From Vagococcus fluvialis (GTDB lineage: Bacteria; Bacillota; Bacilli; Lactobacillales; Vagococcaceae): 64,000 nt of DNA. A program made the translations under genes and the position numbers. Under the pieces are notes generated by a model. The model made no database searches. It saw only the letters and a program-made list of their open reading frames with translations, and was not told where the DNA came from. Position 1 is the stretch's first letter. The number at the start of each line of letters is the position of its first letter. Where the stretch lies: contig NZ_QPJV01000002.1 of NCBI RefSeq assembly GCF_003337315.1, forward strand, positions 1-64,000, read 5' to 3'. This document shows positions 9,929-18,970 of this stretch, piece after piece.

Positions 9929-11653
9929 TTGATTGATAAGAATTTATTTCGAATTGAAAAAATTAGGCCAGTCTTAATAGGGCTTGCAGGACTAGGTGTC
10001 CTGCAAGCCTTATTGATTATTGGCCAAGCTTATTTTTTGTCATATGCCATCAGTGAACTCTGGGGCGGTGAACCACTACCTGCACAGTACACTCGCATGG
10101 GTGCTTTTTTTATTTGTTTTTTATTAAGACAAGTTTTAATCTTTTTTAGAGATCGTTATCTAGATACTTTTGCATATGAGCAGTCTCAAATTGTTAGAAA
10201 GCAGTTACTAGATAAAGTCTTTCGCCTGGGACCAAACTTTGTTCAAAAAGAAGGAACAGGAAATATGGTGACAATGGCTATTGAAGGTGTTTCTCAAATT
10301 GAGAATTATTTAACTTTAATTTTACCTAAAATCACAAATATGATGATTGTTCCATGGGTTATTTTTTTATTTGTTTTAACGCAAGATATTCGTTCAGGAA
10401 TTATTTTGTTACTTGTTTTTCCTATTATTATTATTTTTATGGTGATTTTAGGATATGCCGCTAAAGCCAAAGCTGACCGTCAGTATGAAGGCTATCAATT
10501 GTTAAGTAACCACTTTTTAGATTCTTTAAGAGGACTTCAAACACTAAGTTTTTTAGGTTTGAGTAAAAAATACGAAAAAAATGTGTACGGCATCAGTGAA
10601 GATTATCGAAAAGCCACGATGAGTACCTTAAAAATAGCGATTCTTTCAACTTTTGCCCTTGATTTCTTTACCACTCTTTCAGTAGCGATTGTTGCTGTCT
10701 TTTTAGGGTTTAAATTAATGAATGGTCAAATGTTGCTTTTCCCAGCTTTAACAACTCTAGTTTTAGCACCTGATTTCTTCTTACCTTTAAGAGATTTCTC
10801 AAGTGACTACCACGCAACTTTAGATGGTGGTAATACCTTAAAATCTATTTTTGCTATATTAGACAAAAAAGAATTTTCTGAGAGTAAACCAGTTGTTTTA
10901 AATACATGGAGTAACGATGATAAGTTAGAACTTAAGAGTGTATCTCTAGCTTATAATGAGGAGCAAAGTGAAGATACTTTAAAACAAATTGATTTTTCTT
11001 GGCAAGGATATGGAAAAATTGGTGTGGTTGGTTTATCTGGATCAGGAAAATCAACTTTAGTTAAGCTATTAGGTGGATTCTTAGAAGCTAAGGAAGAAAA
11101 TATTTTTATCAATGAAGAGAGTTTCAGTCATTTAAGAATGGATAGTTGGCAAGATCAACTTCTATATGTACCTCAAGACCCGTATATCTTCCATGCGTCA
11201 TTAAAAGAAAACATTAGTTTTTATCAACCAGATGCTGATGAAGAGAGCATTCATAAAGCAGTCCAAAAAGCTGGTCTTTTAGAAGTAGTCAGTGAGTTAC
11301 CAGAAGGATTAGATACGATTATTGGTGACGGGGGACATAGTTTAAGTGGTGGTCAATTACAACGTGTTGCTATTGCTCGCGCCTTTTTAGACAATAACCG
11401 TCAGATTTTATTATTTGATGAACCAACTGCTCACTTAGATGTGGAAACTGAAAGTGAGTTAAAAGCAACAATGTTACCACTTTTTGAAAATCACTTAGTG
11501 TTCTTTGCTACTCACCGCTTGCACTGGATGAAAGAGATGGATTACATTATTGTGATGGAAAATGGCTCGATTGTGGAGCAAGGAACTTATACAGAATTAC
11601 GCGAAAAAAATGGGGCTTACAATCGATTTGTAGAGCAACTGAAAGGGGAGTAA
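9929..11653 (+). CDS. cydD: Thiol reductant ABC exporter, CydD subunit
   Basis: 574 aa, fused ABC exporter half: six membrane segments (about 15-300), then an ATPase domain with Walker A GLSGSGKST near 368-376, signature LSGGQ and Walker B ILLFDEP. CydDC exports cysteine/glutathione (or haem-related reductant) needed to assemble cytochrome bd. The start is a TTG at 9929, with AAGGAG at 9912-9917 (11-nt spacing). No ATG fits. In the Bacillus convention this first gene is called cydC. It overlaps functionally and is nearly contiguous with the next gene. Confidence 0.9.
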   Translation: MIDKNLFRIEKIRPVLIGLAGLGVLQALLIIGQAYFLSYAISELWGGEPLPAQYTRMGAFFICFLLRQVLIFFRDRYLDTFAYEQSQIVRKQLLDKVFRLGPNFVQKEGTGNMVTMAIEGVSQIENYLTLILPKITNMMIVPWVIFLFVLTQDIRSGIILLLVFPIIIIFMVILGYAAKAKADRQYEGYQLLSNHFLDSLRGLQTLSFLGLSKKYEKNVYGISEDYRKATMSTLKIAILSTFALDFFTTLSVAIVAVFLGFKLMNGQMLLFPALTTLVLAPDFFLPLRDFSSDYHATLDGGNTLKSIFAILDKKEFSESKPVVLNTWSNDDKLELKSVSLAYNEEQSEDTLKQIDFSWQGYGKIGVVGLSGSGKSTLVKLLGGFLEAKEENIFINEESFSHLRMDSWQDQLLYVPQDPYIFHASLKENISFYQPDADEESIHKAVQKAGLLEVVSELPEGLDTIIGDGGHSLSGGQLQRVAIARAFLDNNRQILLFDEPTAHLDVETESELKATMLPLFENHLVFFATHRLHWMKEMDYIIVMENGSIVEQGTYTELREKNGAYNRFVEQLKGE

Positions 11654-11654
11654 T

Positions 11655-13406
11655 ATGAAAAAGAATTATGTATTACTTTCAAAAGAAGATCAATGGGTAC
11701 GTCCCTTTTTCAAAAAATACAAATGGCTTTTAGCTTTAGTCTTATTTTTAGGGTTTTTAACTTTCTTTGCGGCTTCTGCCTTAATGTTTACCTCAGGGCT
11801 TTTAATTAGTAAATCAGCAGCCAAACCAGAAAATATTTTAATGGTTTATGTACCAATCGTTTTAACACGTGGATTTGGTATCGCGCGTCCTAGTTTACGC
11901 TACGCAGAAAGACTAGGGAGTCACAACTGGGTACTCAAAATGACTTCTGATATTCGCTTGAAATTATATCAAGCAATGGAGTCTCGTGCTGAAAAATCAA
12001 AAGAAGATTATCAAACAGGTAGTTTATTAGGGATTTTAGCAGAAGATGTCGATCATATTCAGAATCTATATTTAAGAACGATTTTTCCAGCAATTGTTGC
12101 TATTCTTATTTATATGTTTATTGTCATTGCTTTAGGTATTTTCTCAATTCCTTTAGCACTAGCAATGCTACTCTTGATTGGTGTGATTTTAATTGTTTTA
12201 CCTTTAACTTCTGTTTTAGTTAATAATGCCAGAGTTTATCGCCAAAAAGCCAAACGCCATGTTCTTTATAATGATTTAACAGATGCAGTACTTGGTGTTG
12301 GTGATTGGCAATATAGTGGGCGTTATCAAGAATTTTTAAATGGTTATGATGAAGCAGAGGCTGAAGTTCGTATAGAAGATAAAGCAATGAACGCTTACTC
12401 AAGAAGAGATGGATTAATTAAACAAGTTTTCTTTGGTGTCATTGTCTTAGTTTTAATTCTTTGGTCAGGCTCTTACTTTGGAGAAATTGGGACACAAGAT
12501 GCTCGTAACTGGATTGCGGCTTTTGTCTTAGCGTTTTTTCCATTAATCGATGCTTTTGCACCTGTGACAGATTCGTTAAAAGAATTACCACTGTATGAAG
12601 ACACTGTTCAAAGGCTATCAAGTTTACCTGATGCGAATGAGAATAACTCATTAGCAGAGTCAGTAGTGACGTTTAAAAATAGTCAAATCGAATTTAAACA
12701 CATTGATTTTAGATATAATGCTGAGCAAAAGTATTTATTTAAAGACTTAGATTTAGTGATTCCAGAAGGCGAAGTATTGGCTGTACTAGGTAAAAGTGGT
12801 ATCGGGAAAACCACACTTTCTAAATTATTAAGAGGTGACTTAGAACCAACAGCTGGTGACATATTAGTTGGTGGTGTTTCTAGTGTGAAACTTGGCAGAC
12901 AAAAATCTGATATCATCGGCGTTCTAAATCAACAACCACATATTTTTAATACGACTATTCGTAATAATATTCGCTTAGGAAATATTAATGCAACTGATGA
13001 AGAAGTAGAAGCAGCAGCTATTCAAGCTGGACTTACTCCTGTAATTGAGAAACTACCAAAAGGATTAGAGACCATTGTTGAAGAGAGTGGTAAGAGGTTC
13101 TCAGGAGGCGAGCAGCAACGAATTGCCTTAGCCCGTATTTTACTTCAAGATGCACCGATTATTATTATTGATGAGCCGACAATTGGACTTGATCCACTAA
13201 CTGAAAAGCAGCTACTTTCAACTGTTTTTGAAGTGTTAAAAGGTAAAACTGTGCTTTGGATTACTCACCATTTAGTTGGAACTCATTACGCAGACCGAAT
13301 TATTTTTATCGAGGATGCTAAAATTAGTATGGAAGGGACACTTAAAGAGTTGCTAGCCACAAGTACTCGGTTTAAAGAATTGTATCAATTAGATTTATAT
13401 GAATAG
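11655..13406 (+). CDS. cydC: Thiol reductant ABC exporter, CydC subunit
   Basis: 583 aa, partner half-transporter of CydD. It has a transmembrane domain (about 25-300) and an ATPase domain with GKSGIGKTT near 378-386, signature FSGGEQQR and Walker B IIIIDEPT, followed by the H-loop WITHH. The ATG begins 1 base after the cydD stop. It is the last gene of the cydABCD operon. No clear hairpin terminator is visible in the 215 bp that follow. Confidence 0.9.
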   Translation: MKKNYVLLSKEDQWVRPFFKKYKWLLALVLFLGFLTFFAASALMFTSGLLISKSAAKPENILMVYVPIVLTRGFGIARPSLRYAERLGSHNWVLKMTSDIRLKLYQAMESRAEKSKEDYQTGSLLGILAEDVDHIQNLYLRTIFPAIVAILIYMFIVIALGIFSIPLALAMLLLIGVILIVLPLTSVLVNNARVYRQKAKRHVLYNDLTDAVLGVGDWQYSGRYQEFLNGYDEAEAEVRIEDKAMNAYSRRDGLIKQVFFGVIVLVLILWSGSYFGEIGTQDARNWIAAFVLAFFPLIDAFAPVTDSLKELPLYEDTVQRLSSLPDANENNSLAESVVTFKNSQIEFKHIDFRYNAEQKYLFKDLDLVIPEGEVLAVLGKSGIGKTTLSKLLRGDLEPTAGDILVGGVSSVKLGRQKSDIIGVLNQQPHIFNTTIRNNIRLGNINATDEEVEAAAIQAGLTPVIEKLPKGLETIVEESGKRFSGGEQQRIALARILLQDAPIIIIDEPTIGLDPLTEKQLLSTVFEVLKGKTVLWITHHLVGTHYADRIIFIEDAKISMEGTLKELLATSTRFKELYQLDLYE

Positions 13407-13621
13407 AAAGTTGGAAAGATAGTTTGTTTCCAAAAAGAGAGAATAACTAATCGTTCAAAATAAACCGGGTTTTTTGTTTCTTTTTCTTTGACTACATTTT
13501 GATACTATGTTTAAAATATCTTTACAGTAACTGTTTAAAAGGTTAATATTAATATGATTAGTTGAATTAGTGGTTAATTATGACACACTGAAATGTTAGA
13601 GTTTGAAAGGGGGCAAAGTTT

Positions 13622-14464
13622 ATGTTTGGAAAACCATTAAACATAGACATTCAAATATATCAAGAAGAAATAAAAAAACCAGAGAATACAAGTTTAGTCC
13701 TTGTACCATTAAAAAATAAAAGTTCAGTAGTCCATCAATTAGTTTTTAAAGTTGAGGAACTAAGGATTGGTATTTCACCGAAACAAATAGATGATATTAG
13801 TCAAGTCGTTTTTAAAGAGTGGCAAACAATTTTTCCGTTGTATCCTGTTGAAAGAGCGTTTGCTAATATTCTATTAGAACAAACGCTAGAGATATATGTA
13901 ACGTTTAATGCTGCTAATATTTTCTCTAGTACGCAAACAAGAAATATTAAAAAAACTATTTCTGAAATTTTAGAAAAAGAAATCAAACGTTCGTTAGAGA
14001 AATCTAAGGAGAAAAACATGAAATCTGATATATCGATAAAAAAACATGAATCTCCATTGTTTGAACAAGAAATTCATAAGAATGGTAAGCAAGATATTGA
14101 GCTAAGAGACCAATTTCATCATTTAAGAAAAGAGAATAGTGACTTGCAGACAGCACTATATCAAAGTAAAAGTGAGGAGTTAACTCAAAAAGAAAATATT
14201 AATGAACTGCGCTTTGAGTTAGAGCGTCAACACCGTTCATTAGCAGAGATGAAAGAAAATGATTATTCAGAGCAAACATTAGCTTATCAGAAAATTCAAG
14301 AAGCATTAGAAGAGACTAATAGTAAATTACGACAACATCAACAAGAGTTATTGGAAAAGCAACGCAAAATACAGCATTTACAAAGTGTTGTGACTGAAAA
14401 TGAACGGTATGTGGCAAGTTTGCAATCTGATTATGATCAATTAAGAGAATCAAGTAATTTTTAA
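13622..14464 (+). CDS. Coiled-coil protein, N-terminal part, ended by an in-frame TAA
   Basis: 280 aa of unrecognised family. Residues 1-125 look like a folded alpha/beta domain. From about 125 onward the chain is charged heptad-repeat coiled coil rich in E, K, Q and L. RBS AAAGGGGG, ATG 13622. The TAA at 14462-14464 falls in mid coiled coil. The same frame runs on open for another 494 codons with the same composition, so the original protein was about 774 aa. A single change of CAA (Gln) to TAA explains it. It could be a truncated but still made fragment, or the stop could be a sequencing error. There is no enzymatic motif; a structural or division-linked role is only a guess. Confidence 0.7.
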   Translation: MFGKPLNIDIQIYQEEIKKPENTSLVLVPLKNKSSVVHQLVFKVEELRIGISPKQIDDISQVVFKEWQTIFPLYPVERAFANILLEQTLEIYVTFNAANIFSSTQTRNIKKTISEILEKEIKRSLEKSKEKNMKSDISIKKHESPLFEQEIHKNGKQDIELRDQFHHLRKENSDLQTALYQSKSEELTQKENINELRFELERQHRSLAEMKENDYSEQTLAYQKIQEALEETNSKLRQHQQELLEKQRKIQHLQSVVTENERYVASLQSDYDQLRESSNF

Positions 14465-14569
14465 TTAGAAAAAATACTTGAAGAAAATGATCGATTAAAT
14501 TCTGAATTAATTGATTATAAAAATAAAGAATTAGAACATAAAGAATCTATTCAATTAGTTAAAGCAGAA

Positions 14570-15946
14570 ATGCGTCAAATCATGTTAGAAACTGAAAATA
14601 CTCAGGAACAATTAAAACAAAAATTACAACGAGTTCAACGTGAAAATGAAGAATTACGTATAATCATTAATGAAAATCAAAAATTTGAAGAGAAAACACA
14701 TGAAGAATTAATTCAAACAACACGTGAGTTAGCAAAAGTAAATGATTTACTGAGACATTTACAAAAAGAAAAAGAATTACTGAACAAAGAGTGGGAAACT
14801 AAATACGGTCTTATTTCAATTGAAAAAGAAGAAATAACAGCTGCTTTCAAAGCTAGTAATGAACTAGAAAATACTAGAAGTAAAGAAATAATTGATCTTA
14901 AAAATCATTTAATGACATTGGAACAACGATTAAGACAAGCTGAGTTAGATAAAAAGCAAAATGAAACAGAATGGAAAACACGCTTATTAATTGAAGAACG
15001 TGAAAAAGAACAAATTATTGAACAGATTAACCAAGATAAAGAAGAGTTTATCTATAAAAAAGAACAAGAAATTCAAAGATTATCTGAGCGTTTAGAGCAA
15101 CAAAAACAATTAGTTGATAAATTAATGGCTACTCAATCCAACACTCAAGCAGGCTGGAAAGATAACACAACAACATTAGAAAATAACTATCAATTAGCTA
15201 AAGAAAACTCAACTGAATTAGAAGCAGAAATTGCTAGATTATTAGGTGTGAATCAAGATTTACAAAGAAAATTAGCTAAATATGAAGCAGAAGAAATCGA
15301 ATTAGATTTTACTGAGTTGCCGATTATTCCAGAGATTCCTGAAATGGACTTAGAATCTTTAGATCAAGCTATTGAACAAGAATTAGCAGAACCTATTGTA
15401 GAGAAAATCGTTACTGAAGAAATTGCTGATGAAGAGTATTATGATTATGAATTAGACGACGAAGACTACGGCTATATTTACGAATATGATGACGAAGATT
15501 ATGATTACGATTATCATGAAGTGGATGATTTAGTAAGTTATAACCCAGAAAGCGTAGAAGAAGATGTAAATGAATTATTAGATAACAAAGATGATGAAGG
15601 AAAAGCTAAAATCACTAAACGAGATTTTGCCGTGTACGAATTATACTTAGATAATCTAGAAAAATTAGTTGACCAGGCTGATGGAGAAGATTTCAAAGCT
15701 TTTGTTGAACCAAAAATGAAGAAATTCAAACAATTCAAAAAAGAATTTGAAGAAGATGTTAAATCACCAACATTATTCTCTCGCAAATATAAATTATCTA
15801 CAGGTTTAGAAAATCAAATGAAAGCTTACGTCTTAATGAGCCGTCATTTAAGTGTCTTACTTGATGTTGAAGTATCAGAAGACAATGATTATGGTTACGA
15901 CTATAGTTATGACTACGAATACGACTATGAGTATGACGAAGACTAA
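14570..15946 (+). CDS. Coiled-coil protein, C-terminal part with Tyr/Asp-rich tail
   Basis: 458 aa, same reading frame as the preceding fragment, and its natural continuation; open frame resumes at 14465. There is no ribosome binding site before the ATG at 14570, so independent translation is doubtful. About 240 residues of coiled coil lead into an acidic segment alternating Y, D and E (near 290-325). A compact helical domain of about 110 aa follows (KRDFAVYELYLDNLEKL onward), then a second repeat of the type YDYEYDYEYDED at the very end. Such Tyr/Asp-rich tails are unusual. I do not recognise the family. A terminator follows. Confidence 0.65.
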   Translation: MRQIMLETENTQEQLKQKLQRVQRENEELRIIINENQKFEEKTHEELIQTTRELAKVNDLLRHLQKEKELLNKEWETKYGLISIEKEEITAAFKASNELENTRSKEIIDLKNHLMTLEQRLRQAELDKKQNETEWKTRLLIEEREKEQIIEQINQDKEEFIYKKEQEIQRLSERLEQQKQLVDKLMATQSNTQAGWKDNTTTLENNYQLAKENSTELEAEIARLLGVNQDLQRKLAKYEAEEIELDFTELPIIPEIPEMDLESLDQAIEQELAEPIVEKIVTEEIADEEYYDYELDDEDYGYIYEYDDEDYDYDYHEVDDLVSYNPESVEEDVNELLDNKDDEGKAKITKRDFAVYELYLDNLEKLVDQADGEDFKAFVEPKMKKFKQFKKEFEEDVKSPTLFSRKYKLSTGLENQMKAYVLMSRHLSVLLDVEVSEDNDYGYDYSYDYEYDYEYDED

Positions 15947-15952
15947 ATAGAA

Positions 15953-15983
15953 AAGAAGGATATTAAATTATCCTTCTTTTTTA
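15953..15983 (+). terminator. Terminator after the coiled-coil gene
   Basis: AAAGAAGGATA / TATCCTTCTTTTTT with a 6-nt loop and a T-run. Confidence 0.85.
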
Positions 15984-16011
15984 GTTTAATTTGGATTATC
16001 ACTTATCTATG

Positions 16012-16050
16012 AAAAAAAAGAACGCTTAGCATTTAAGCTAAAGTGTTCTT
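16012..16050 (-). terminator. Terminator of the antiporter gene
   Basis: On the minus strand AGAACACTTTAGC / GCTAAGCGTTCT with the gene's stop codon in the loop, followed by eight T. Convergent with the terminator at 15953. Confidence 0.75.
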
Positions 16051-17214
16051 TTTCTCTGATTGTTCAATGGCAAATTTAATTAATAATGGTGAGAATAAAG
16101 TTGTTAAAATAACAGCTACAACAATAGCAGAGTAGTGACCAGCACTTACAAGACCTAAGTTTTCTCCCATTTTAACAATAATTAAGGCCATTTCCCCACG
16201 TGATACCATACCAGCACCAACAATTAAGGATTGGTCACGGTCTAAATGGGTTAATCTCCCACCCAAGTAACCACCAATTAATTTTGTTAAAGTAGCTAAA
16301 ACAGTGAAGACAATAATTAAAACAGCATACTCTTTAAAGGCTGAAAGCTCAATATCTAAACCGATTGAAACAAAGAAAACTGGAATAAATAACGAGTAAC
16401 CAATAACTGATGTGTTATGCTCAATGTTGTGTTTCACTTCATGTTTAGATAATAATAAACCAATGAAGAAAGCGCCAATAACATCACTCATACCAACTTT
16501 TTGAGCAATAATCGCAAAAGCAAAACATAAAACTAAACCTAACGCAGTTTCGATTTCAACAGCAACTAATTTTTTAGTTAGACTAATAAGTGGTTTTAAA
16601 ATAAATTTGGCAAATAGGAAAAGTCCTAAGAAGAATAAAATTTTAGTTCCTAATAAGTCCCATAATAGACCAACACCACCTACAGAAGCACCACTATCCA
16701 TATTTAGAAAAGCACTGAATAAGCTTACAATTAAAACAACAGCAATATCATCAACAACAGCAGCTCCTAATGTAACAGACCCTTCAGCTGTATCAAGTCG
16801 CTTGTATTCTTTTAATACTTGTACAGAAATACTTACTGATGTTGCACTGAATATTACTCCGATAAAGATAGCTTCTTTCCAAGTAATATCAAATAAATGA
16901 GCTGCTCCACTTAAGAAAATCATTGGTAGTAAAATCCCGAATAAAGCCACCATGACAGAAGGTTTTAGATATTTTTTAAGTTTATCTAAATCACTTTCAA
17001 GACCGGCCAAGAACATAAGCAAGATAACACCAATCTCAGCAAAAATAGAAATCATTTCAGTATGTAACACAAGACCTAAAAGGGCAGGACCTAAAACGAC
17101 ACCTGTTAATAATTCTCCGATAACAGCAGGAATACCGATTCTATGACATAAGTGTCCTGCTAATTTTGTTCCAATAATGATTAATATCAATGATAATAAT
17201 AATTCCATTAACAT
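16033..17214 (-). CDS. napA: Cation:proton antiporter of the NapA/CPA2 type
   Basis: 393 aa, about 12 hydrophobic segments over the whole length, similar in size and sequence style to enterococcal NapA. VVDDIAVVL near residue 150 carries the Asp-Asp pair that marks electrogenic sodium/proton CPA2 antiporters. IGIPAVIGELLTGVVLGP is the typical N-terminal CPA2 motif. It exchanges Na+ (or another monovalent cation) for protons across the cytoplasmic membrane. The first ATG (17214) has AAGGAG 14 nt upstream; a second ATG lies 6 bp further on. Transcription should start near 17331 from its own promoter and run through a GC-rich leader, a candidate cation-sensing element. Confidence 0.88.
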   Translation of the reverse strand: MLMELLLSLILIIIGTKLAGHLCHRIGIPAVIGELLTGVVLGPALLGLVLHTEMISIFAEIGVILLMFLAGLESDLDKLKKYLKPSVMVALFGILLPMIFLSGAAHLFDITWKEAIFIGVIFSATSVSISVQVLKEYKRLDTAEGSVTLGAAVVDDIAVVLIVSLFSAFLNMDSGASVGGVGLLWDLLGTKILFFLGLFLFAKFILKPLISLTKKLVAVEIETALGLVLCFAFAIIAQKVGMSDVIGAFFIGLLLSKHEVKHNIEHNTSVIGYSLFIPVFFVSIGLDIELSAFKEYAVLIIVFTVLATLTKLIGGYLGGRLTHLDRDQSLIVGAGMVSRGEMALIIVKMGENLGLVSAGHYSAIVVAVILTTLFSPLLIKFAIEQSEKKNTLA

Positions 17215-17331
17215 AAAATTACTTCACTCTCCTTAAATTTTTCGCAAAAAAAGACGCACGCTAAAAGGGCCTCTTCCCACCCTGAAAGAGATCACCTTGA
17301 AGCCTACGCCCAACCTTGTACGATTTAATAT
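17215..17331 (-). promoter_or_regulatory. Structured, GC-rich 5' leader of the antiporter gene (candidate riboswitch)
   Basis: About 117 nt between the predicted start of transcription and the antiporter ATG. It is much richer in G and C than its surroundings, with blocks such as GGTTGGGCGTAGGC and CAGGGTGGGAAGAGGCCC on the minus strand. GGCGTA (17310-17305) can pair with TGCGTC (17258-17253), which is followed by seven T (17252-17246), so the closing stem could act as a terminator. CTCTT / AAGAG or AGGG / CCCT can form inside. The ribosome binding site lies after the T-run. I cannot match it with certainty to a named class; Na+, Li+ or c-di-AMP sensing RNAs are the obvious candidates. Confidence 0.55.
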
Positions 17332-17337
17332 ATATTT

Positions 17338-17366
17338 ATTGTGCCATATTTAAATAGCTTTTTCAA
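17338..17366 (-). promoter_or_regulatory. Antiporter promoter
   Basis: On the minus strand TTGAAA (17366-17361), 17-bp spacer, CACAAT (17343-17338). It lies just downstream of the trhO stop codon. Confidence 0.65.
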
Positions 17367-17371
17367 CTTTT

Positions 17372-18340
17372 TTATTGTGAAACAGGTGTGTTAAACACTT
17401 CGCCTAACGCTTCAATACGTTCTTGCCACTCGTTAACTGTTAAGTTATTTTCAGTAATGTAGCGGTTGCGTTCGTGGACACGACATTCATGAGAGCAGCC
17501 ACGCACAAATTTAGCTTCATTTTCTTCTGAACATAAAATTTGACGGTTACATTCTGGATTAGCACAGTTAACATAACGTTCAGATGGTGTGCCATCAAAC
17601 CAATCTTTTCCAACAACAACAGGATTAACATGGTTAATTGGTACACTAATACGCTCGTCAAAAACATACATAGCGCCATCCCATAATTCACCTTGAACTT
17701 CTGGATCACGGCCATAAGTAGCAATACCACCGTGTAATTGTCCCACATCTTTAAAGCCTTCACGAACTAACCAACCAGAGAATTTCTCACAGCGAATACC
17801 ACCAGTACAGTAAGTGACAACGCGTTTATCCATAAATTGTTCTTTATTATCACGAATCCATTGAGGTAATTCTCTAAATGAACGGATATCAGGACGAACA
17901 GCACCTCTAAAATGACCTAAATCATATTCATAGTCATTACGAGCGTCAATGACAACAGTGTCTTCGTCTAAAATAGCTTCTTTAAATTCTTTTGGAGATA
18001 AATATTCACCTGTTAACTCAAGTGGGTTAATATCGTCTTCTAAAGATAAAGAAACTAACTCAGGACGTGGACGAACGAACATTTTTTTGAATGCTTGTTT
18101 TTCTGCTGGATCAATTTTGAAAAAGATATCTTTAAATCTTTCGTCAGCACGCATGTGAGCAATGTATTTTTCAGTGTCTTCTGTTAAACCAGAAAGTGTT
18201 CCGTTGATTCCTTCATTTGCAACTAAGATACGACCCTTTAAGTTAATTGATTTACAAAAAGCTAAATGCTCACGAGCAAAGCCTTCTGGATCTTCTAAAG
18301 GAACATAAAAATAATATAATAAAACTTGATATTTTGACAC
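17372..18340 (-). CDS. trhO: Oxygen-dependent tRNA uridine(34) hydroxylase TrhO (rhodanese family)
   Basis: About 322 aa. The GTG at 18340 is chosen because AGGAGG (18355-18350) is 9 nt upstream. The N-terminal ferredoxin-like/acylphosphatase-like domain (1-100, [13 protein letters not shown]) is followed by a rhodanese domain with [18 protein letters not shown] and the active loop [10 protein letters not shown] (Cys near residue 180), and a Cys-rich C-terminal tail ([20 protein letters not shown]...CSHECR). TrhO (YbfQ/YceA) makes 5-hydroxyuridine in tRNA with O2. The prephenate-dependent TrhP pair is also in this window, so both routes coexist. Monocistronic. Confidence 0.9.
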   Translation of the reverse strand: MSKYQVLLYYFYVPLEDPEGFAREHLAFCKSINLKGRILVANEGINGTLSGLTEDTEKYIAHMRADERFKDIFFKIDPAEKQAFKKMFVRPRPELVSLSLEDDINPLELTGEYLSPKEFKEAILDEDTVVIDARNDYEYDLGHFRGAVRPDIRSFRELPQWIRDNKEQFMDKRVVTYCTGGIRCEKFSGWLVREGFKDVGQLHGGIATYGRDPEVQGELWDGAMYVFDERISVPINHVNPVVVGKDWFDGTPSERYVNCANPECNRQILCSEENEAKFVRGCSHECRVHERNRYITENNLTVNEWQERIEALGEVFNTPVSQ

Positions 18341-18357
18341 AGTCTTTTTCCTCCTAC

Positions 18358-18379
18358 TAGTTTGTACCAAACTATTATA
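18358..18379 (-). promoter_or_regulatory. trhO -10 box and palindromic operator-like site
   Basis: TATAAT on the minus strand (18379-18374) is followed at once by the perfect palindrome TAGTTTG-GTA-CAAACTA (18374-18358), which spans the expected start of transcription and ends 3 bases before the ribosome binding site. It looks like a dimeric repressor site. The regulator is unknown. Confidence 0.5.
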
Positions 18380-18524
18380 GTTTAGAGTATGATGAAATAG
18401 CAACTTTAGTGCTTAATTCACAAGGATAACAATCGTTTAGTTACAAAGAAGAGTTGACCTTATGTTAAAATAAAGTTATCTTACTTAGAGAGTCTGTCAA
18501 TGAGTGAACAAAGGAGCCAACTGA

Positions 18525-18956
18525 ATGAAGATTTGGGACGAATTAAGAAAGCAATGGCGATTTATGGACGGGGTAGTGATTATCTGTTTAATACTATTAT
18601 CCTTTACTCCTTTAATTGTTTTTGGAATCGATCAAAAAAATCAATCACCAGAAAATGGGTTGATTGCCATTATTAAAATAGACGGAAAAGAAGTCGATCG
18701 TTTTGAGATAAATGAAAAAACGAAACATTTTGAAAAAACGTATTATCCAGGAAAAGATAAATATAATATTATCGAAATGGAAGCAGGGCGTATTCGTGTG
18801 AAAGAAGACAATAGCCCAGACCAAATTGCTGTTAGAACAGGCTGGATATCAAGAGCAGGACAGACAAGTATCTGTTTACCTCATAAGTTAGTAGTAGAAT
18901 TAGTATCCGCAAATCCAGCAGATGACGATGATGATGACATGATTATTTCTTATTAA
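18525..18956 (+). CDS. NusG domain II-containing membrane-anchored protein
   Basis: 143 aa. One membrane anchor near residues 18-36 (VVIICLILLSFTPLIVFGI) is followed by an extracytoplasmic beta domain with IKIDGKEVDRFEI and the conserved end RTGWISRAGQTSICLPHKLVVEL, which marks the NusG_II family. The tail is an Asp run (DDDDDD). RBS AAAGGAG. Proteins of this family are often encoded near respiratory/quinone genes in Firmicutes. Their role is not established. The acetyltransferase gene follows after 14 bp. Confidence 0.8.
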   Translation: MKIWDELRKQWRFMDGVVIICLILLSFTPLIVFGIDQKNQSPENGLIAIIKIDGKEVDRFEINEKTKHFEKTYYPGKDKYNIIEMEAGRIRVKEDNSPDQIAVRTGWISRAGQTSICLPHKLVVELVSANPADDDDDDMIISY

Positions 18957-18970
18957 AAGGAGGAAAAAAG

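Noticed and set aside
13407-13621. Terminator or regulatory element after cydC
   Set aside because: Only a 4-bp stem around AACCGGGTT and poor promoter matches. Nothing that can be supported.
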